Assembly: GCF_001704415.2 (NCBI RefSeq)
Contig: NC_030808.1
Coordinates: 81,748,594 to 81,812,593 of the forward strand
Direction of reading: 5' to 3'
Length of the DNA: 64,000 nt
Source: Capra hircus
Taxonomy: Eukaryota > Chordata > Mammalia > Artiodactyla > Bovidae
The notes beneath the pieces were generated by a model that was given only the letters and a program-made list of their open reading frames with translations, was not told the DNA's origin and made no database searches. Shown one piece after another: positions 59,351-64,000 of this stretch. How positions within the stretch are numbered: the first letter of the stretch is position 1; each line of letters opens with the position of its first letter. A program made the position numbers and the translations under genes.

Positions 59351-59525
59351 GTCGACTTCACTTTCACTTTTCACTTTCATGCATTGGAGAAGGAAATGGC
59401 AACCCACTCCAGTGTTCTTGCCTGGAGAATCCCAGGCACAGGGGAGCCTGGTGGGCTGCCATCTATGGGGTCGCACAGAGTCGGACACGACTGAAGCGAC
59501 TTAGCAGCAGCAGCAGCAGCAGCAA
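59351..59525 (+). mobile_element. Bov-A type SINE unit ending in (AGC)n
   Basis: Directly follows the BovB tail. Body from gcattggagaaggaaatgg to gactgaagcgacttagc and a CAG/AGC microsatellite of about seven units at 59504-59524. Same type as the second unit of 57160-57428. Confidence 0.88.
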
Positions 59526-59535
59526 GCTGTTTCAA

Positions 59536-59752
59536 GGGGGCTTCCTAGGTGGTGCTACTGGTAAAGAATCCACTTGCCCATGTAGGAGACATAAGGGACA
59601 CGAGGGTTTAATCCCTGGGTACGGAAGGTCCCCTGGAGCAGGGCATGGCAATCCACTCCAGTATTCTTGCCTGGAGAAACCCATGGACAGAGGAGCCTGG
59701 TGGGCTACAGTCCATGGGGTCACGATGATTCAGACATAAGCACACACACACA
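59536..59752 (+). mobile_element. Complete Bov-tA SINE with 13-bp TSD
   Basis: A tRNA-like head (ggggcttcctaggtggtgc), BovB-derived body and a (CA)n-rich tail at 59738-59752. Flanked by caagctgtttcaa at 59523-59535 and 59753-59765. Inserted at the very end of the preceding (AGC)n repeat. Confidence 0.92.
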
Positions 59753-59765
59753 CAAGCTGTTTCAA

Positions 59766-60273
59766 ACTAGAGGTCCTTAATATTTAACCATTTTGCCTAA
59801 AGTGAAACTGACTTCAGAGATAGGAGTGACGCCATACTTCCTGCTCCACCTGCAAACAGAAACCATCTTTCCTAAAATTCCCACCCACAAGGCAGTTTGT
59901 TTTCACACAGAACCTGACCTCTCACCTTCATTTCCCAATGCTGCAAAACTCTCAATGAGCTCACAGTTAATAATGAATTAGGTGAAGAAATAATAAAATA
60001 AGCTGGTATGTTGCTAAGCTGACTGGAGACAGGCGGGAAACACCTGGCAGAACATCTCCTGAGGAGATTTCTCATAGCACCAGCTGTGAGGGAAGAAAGT
60101 GTGAGGCTGGACATGGAAATCGTGAAAGACTGACTGCGAAATAGCCACTGAAAACCCCACGATCTACAAGACCACAACTGAAAAGCGACAGCACAGTGAC
60201 TTTGCACAGCAGAGGAAGAAAAGGCTGGTTTAAGTTTTCTGTGATGTGGAAAGGAGTGACCACCGCTGCAGCG
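59766..60273. other. No gene identified
   Basis: Single-copy sequence. A 142-codon minus-strand frame (59872-60300) shows no domain and no splice context. Confidence 0.4.
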
Positions 60274-60414
60274 GCTAACAGGTATGGGGCAAGGGATCAC
60301 TGTGCGCCAGCATGCTCTGAGCCTGCACTTGGGTTATCTCAGCAGCAGCTAACAGGTATGGGGCAAGGGATCACTGTGCGCCAGCGTGCTCTGAGCCTGC
60401 ACTTGGGTTATCTC
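60274..60414. repeat. 74-bp tandem duplication, nearly identical
   Basis: Unit starting gctaacaggtatggggcaag is repeated with period 74 (60274-60347 and 60348-60414). I see one difference (cagcatgc versus cagcgtgc) across the 67 shared bases. Low divergence points to a recent slippage or unequal exchange event. Confidence 0.92.
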
Positions 60415-60580
60415 ACCTCATCTGATCATCAGACACCCTAGGAGGTTGGTTCTTTTGTCACCCTCATCTTACATGTGAAGGAACTAAGGTCCTGAGTGCA
60501 GGAGGTGCCCAAGGTCACATGGGTTGGTGGCACAGCCCAGATCTGAACTGGGCAGTCTAGGCCCAGGGGTCTCCTCCACT
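60415..60580 (+). repeat. MIR remnant
   Basis: MIR-like text: ccctcatcttacatgtgaagg, caaggtcacatgggttggtg, gcccagatctgaactgggcag. The tandem-duplicated unit before it may be part of the same MIR. Confidence 0.65.
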
Positions 60581-60737
60581 TGCCATGCTCTTGGTATTGG
60601 CCTGGAAAAAGCCTTAACAGTCACTTTCAAGGGACCCAGAAGGTTTTACCCACACTAGGTACAAACAACTCATGTAGCTCAGTATCAAACAAATAACCCA
60701 ATCAAAACATAGGTAAAAGATCTGTTTATCTATTTTT

Positions 60738-60812
60738 GGCACCTGGACAGGGACTTGCACCCTGAGCCCTCTGAGTAAAAATCTGATGCTCTACCAGCTG
60801 AGCTACCTGGGC
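60738..60812 (-). pseudogene. tRNA-Lys(UUU)-like retropseudogene
   Basis: On the minus strand it reads gcccaggtagctcagctggt, agagcatcag, atttttactcagagg, ctcagggtgcaagtccctgt, ccaggtgcca. This matches tRNA-Lys with D arm TAGCTCAGCTGGTAGAGCA, a TTTTT anticodon region and T arm GTGCAAGTCCC. Acceptor-stem and anticodon-stem mismatches make it unlikely to function. The 3' end reads GCCA followed by an A-rich tail (aaaatagataaac). The insertion lies within L1 and is flanked by aaaagatct at 60715-60723 and 60817-60825. Confidence 0.75.
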
Positions 60813-61277
60813 AGCCAAAAGATCTAAACAGACATTTCTCCAAAGAAGACATACAGATGGGCAAAATCCACTTGAAGAGATGTTCAACATCACTAATTAT
60901 TATAGAAATGCAAATCAAAACTACAATGAGGTATCATCTCACACTGGTCAGAATGGGCATCATCAAAAAATCTACAAAACAATAAATGCTGGAGAGGGTG
61001 TGGAGAAAAGAGAACCCTCTTACAGCATTGGTGGCTATGTAAATTAATACAGTCATTATCGAGAATAGTATGGAGGTTCCTTAAAACACTAAAAATAGAA
61101 CTACCATATGACCCAGCAATCCCACTCCTTAGCATTTATTTGGAGAAAACCATAATTTGAAAAGATACATGCACCATTACTGTTAATGTTAATGGCAGCA
61201 GCCCCATTTACAATAGCCAGGACATGAAAGCAAGCTAAATTTCCATCAACAGAGGAATGGATAAAGAATATTATTCA

Positions 61278-61326
61278 ACAATATTGTTAAGTAATTAGCC
61301 TCCAATTAAAATAAATAAATTTTAAA
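61278..61326 (+). mobile_element. 49-bp L1 tail insertion with TSD
   Basis: Acaatattgttaagtaatta plus gcctccaattaaaataaata and A-rich end: the last bases of the ruminant L1 3' UTR, as at 24600-24660. Flanked by aaagaatattattca (61263-61277) and aaagaatatcactca (61327-61341). It splits L1 ORF2 text. Confidence 0.85.
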
Positions 61327-61775
61327 AAAGAATATCACTCAGCCATAAAAAGGAGTGAAACTGAATCATTTGTAGAGATGTGGATGGTCCTAGAGACTGT
61401 CATACAGACTGAAGTCAGAAGAAGGGAAACAAATACTGTAATACTGATACATATATGTGGGATCTAGAAAAATGGTACAGATTATTTTATTTGCAAAACA
61501 GAGACAGAGGTAGAGAACAAATGTATAAATACCAAGGGGGAAGGGAGGTGGGATGAGTTTCGAGACTGGGATTGATGTATATACACTACTGATATGTATA
61601 AAATAGACAACGAATGGGAACTGACTGCACAGGGAGCTCCACTCAGCGCTCTGTGGCAACCCAAATGGGAAGGAACTTCTAAAAGGAGGATATATATGTA
61701 TACGTACAGCTGATTCACTCTGCTGTGTCACACATTATAAAGCAACTATGCTCCAATAAAAATTAATAAAAAAGC

Positions 61776-62268
61776 ATGTATGTATGCACCATGGAATATT
61801 ATTCAGCCATAAAAAATCCGAACAGTGACACTGGCAGCAACGTGGATGGATCTAGAGATTGTCATACCCAGTGAATTGAGTCAGACACAGAAAGACAGAC
61901 ATCATATGACATCGCTTATATGCGGGATCTAAAAAATGGGAAGAGATGAACTTCTTTACAAACCAGAAATAGCTATGAATGTAGATAACAGACTTACGCT
62001 TACCTGGGGACAAAGGAGGGAGGGATAAACTGGGAGATTGGGGTTGACATATAAACATTACCATACATGAAATAGATGACGAATACAAATCTGCTGTATA
62101 GCACCAGGAGCTCTACTCAATACTCTGTAACAGCCTATATGGGAAACGAATCTTAAAAAAAAAAAAAAAAAGAGTGGTTATATGCACAACTGAGTCTCTC
62201 TGCCGTGCACCTGAAACTAACACAACACTGCAAATCAACTATACCCCAATCAACATTAAAAAAAAGGA
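61776..62268 (+). mobile_element. Second L1 3' end
   Basis: Begins again with late ORF2 text (gcaccatggaatattattcagcc) right after the previous L1's tail and runs to its own 3' end (caactataccccaatcaaca) and A-tail at 62257-62265. An internal A-run lies at 62155-62171. Distinct from 60660-61775 because ORF2 C-terminus and 3' UTR occur twice. Confidence 0.85.
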
Positions 62269-63290
62269 GCAGTATCTGAGCCATGCTCTTGAAACACTGA
62301 TGGCCTCACCTTCTTCAGGAGATCCTTCCCCATTCTGTTTTCTAGTTAAAACAACATCCTATCAGGCCTGTGAGGTCTCAACAAAAAGCCCAGGAGGCAG
62401 CAGGGCGGATGAAAACCCTCTACAGCTGTCAGTGTCATGCCTACAAGCGCATCTTGGAGGGTTGGGCTGCAGAAGTCCTGTGAGGACCAGCAGTGCTGAG
62501 GAACGAGCTGAGCTCTTGCAGGGAGACACCTCATGCGTGGTGAGAAGACAGTTTTATGCACATCAGGTCATGAATGTGTTCTGCCAGCACAGAAAAGGCT
62601 CTGAGCGTGGCTGACACTAATCTGTTGTGTTGATACAATTGAGGTCAGTTATCTCATCTACGAAACAGAAACCTGCATAACCTTCCTCACATGAGGGGAG
62701 TCGACGGGAGGGAAGAAGGGAAGGAGAAGGAAGAAACGGAGAAAACGTTTCCTGTCATCTATTTAAGTCTCTGTCCTTATTCTACCACTTTTATGTTTGA
62801 TGTGCACATCAACCCAACAGGTAGACTTGAGTGTCTGATTTACACGGGAGGAGGTTCAGACATGTTAAAATACAACTTGTAAGGGGAGCTCCTGACAACA
62901 GGTCTAATCCTAAGCCCACTCTCCACGTTAATAATAACACGAGGTGCTCCAAGTGTGGAGGTGTCAGGCACTTTCCGAGGACAGCCTGAGCTGGGGGTGT
63001 GTGGGGGGGCTGAGAATCCCTGGGGCCACTGATGAGGTCAGCACCACAGAGCCATTTCACTATACAGATGACACAGTGGTTTTTCTTATTTGGTTGTCCG
63101 CCCATTTTGCTCCCTCACAAAAAGCAATGTCCCCCAGTTGGTTTCAAGTCTCTGATGCCTGTATACACCACCTGTCTATGCTTGGCTACTCCTAACCTGC
63201 TTTGGAAAGCAACACCCTGGGAAAGATCTATGGTGGCAAAAAGTAATGATCTCACTATGCTTAGAAAAAAAGGTTTTTTTAAAAAGCAGA
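62269..63290. other. Single-copy sequence, no gene identified
   Basis: No repeat family or splice-bounded exon found. Frames at 62174-62614 and 63032-63409 overlap flanking retroelements and are taken as chance. Confidence 0.4.
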
Positions 63291-63803
63291 TTCAGTTCAG
63301 TTCAGTCGCTCAGTCGTGTCCAACTCTTTGCGACCCCATGAATCACAGCACGCCAGGCCTCCCTGTCCATCACCAACTCCCGGAGTTCACTCAGACTCGC
63401 GTCCATTGAGTCAGTGATGCCATCCAGCCATCTCATCCTCGGTCGTCCCCTTCTCCTCCTGCCCCCAATCCCTCCCAGCATCAGAGTCTTTTCCAATGAG
63501 TCAACTCTTCGCATGAGGTAGCCAAAGTACTGGAGTTTCAGCTTTAGCATCATTCCTTCCAAAGAAATCCCAGAGTTGATCTCCTTCAGAATGGACTGGT
63601 TGGATCTCCCTGCAGTGCAAGGGACTCTCAAGAGTCTTCTCCAACACCACAGTTTAAAAGCATCAATTCTTTGGTGCTCAGCCTTCTTCACAGTCCAACT
63701 CTCACATCCATACATGACTACTGGAAAAACCATAGCCTTGACTAGATGGACCTTAGTCAGCAAAGTAATGTCTCTGCTTTTGAATATACTATCTAGGTTG
63801 CTT
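63291..63803 (-). mobile_element. BovB 3' end
   Basis: Antisense BovB from its tail (cagttcagttcagtcgctcag) to ctatctaggttgcttata. The frame 63302-63763 (-) is open for 153 codons (MYGCESWTVKKAEHQ ... VAKSWTRLSD), so it is a young, little-decayed 5'-truncated copy. Confidence 0.92.
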
Positions 63804-64000
63804 ATAACTTAGGCAACTGTGGAATGTAGCCTGAGCTTTAAATAACTAATGTAGTTCCTTGGTCAAATTCATAAACCTTGCCTGTTGTCCTAACAGTGAT
63901 TATTATTATTACAGAGCCAATTAGTGTAATGGAAAGCTCAGACTCTCCAACACATTAAAAAATAATTGCTGGGTGTCGCTACCCCCATATCATGGAGGCA
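63804..64000. other. Window end, nothing assigned
   Basis: AT-rich sequence with a short (ATT)n run near 63898-63911. No feature supported. Confidence 0.4.

Larger units (their letters stand above)
60660..61775 (+). mobile_element. L1 LINE 3' end, with two small insertions
   Basis: Sense ORF2 C-terminal sequence (gatctaaacagacatttctcc, cactggtcagaatgggcatc, gaatactat-type text) and 3' UTR to an AATAAA-containing end near 61756. It is split by a tRNA-like insertion (60724-60816) and a 49-base L1 tail (61278-61326). No frame is maintained. Confidence 0.85.

Noticed and set aside
60738..60812. Functional tRNA-Lys gene
   Set aside because: Acceptor-stem and anticodon-stem mismatches, an A-rich tail and flanking direct repeats indicate a retropseudogene.
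1..64000. CRISPR array, phage, plasmid, defence or toxin-antitoxin system
   Set aside because: No spaced direct-repeat array, operon-like gene packing or ribosome-binding-site context; all repeats are explained by mammalian retroelements, satellites of slippage, or local duplications.
1..64000. Endogenous retrovirus
   Set aside because: No paired LTRs, tRNA primer-binding site or gag-pol-env frames were seen; RT motifs belong to L1 and BovB.

Overview
This is a nuclear genomic window from a bovid ruminant. The evidence is the repeat content: BovB (RTE-type) LINEs, Bov-tA/Bov-A2 SINEs carrying BovB-derived 3' tails, ruminant-type L1 LINEs, tRNA-Glu-like artiodactyl (CHR-type) SINEs, and older mammalian repeats (L1M, MIR, a MER5A-like DNA element). 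The species (cattle, sheep, goat, buffalo) cannot be fixed from the sequence alone. I saw no prokaryotic, plasmid, phage, CRISPR or endogenous-retroviral structure.

Layout. 1-18135 is almost entirely transposon-derived. It holds L1 fragments and then a four-level nest: an old L1 (-) is split by a BovB (+), which is split by a BovB (-), which is split by a short BovB (+) and by a 5'-complete L1 (-, 6044-13868). That L1 has perfect 14-bp target-site duplications, an intact ORF1 and an ORF2 broken by one in-frame stop codon; its 5' UTR carries three ~147-bp repeats. 18136-29089 is mostly unassigned single-copy sequence with scattered SINEs, L1M and MER5A remnants. 29090-33318 is a nearly full-length BovB (-), itself interrupted by another BovB and a SINE.

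Genes. Two protein-coding terminal exons are supported, and they converge. At 34745-35301 (+) a strong splice acceptor opens a 184-codon exon of an unrecognised gene with an acidic, serine-rich tail ending in a class I PDZ-ligand motif (ETTV). Its 3' UTR probably runs several kilobases to the right. At 47113-46964 (-) a splice acceptor opens a 49-codon exon ending in a stop codon, followed about 460 bases later by AATAAA; this exon is too short for ordinary ORF finding. I could not name either gene. Neither has an upstream exon I can place confidently in this window.

Right part. 47.8-64 kb is single-copy sequence with MIR remnants, plus-strand L1 3' ends (52595-54155, 60660-61775, 61776-62268), a Bov-A2 dimer, BovB 3' fragments (58871-59350 + and 63291-63803 -), a retroposed tRNA-Lys-like sequence inside an L1, a recent 74-bp tandem duplication, and very short (34-57 bp) retrotransposon insertions with target-site duplications.

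The genes here do not form a pathway. The main biology is a dense record of BovB/L1/SINE retrotransposition next to the 3' ends of two convergent host genes.
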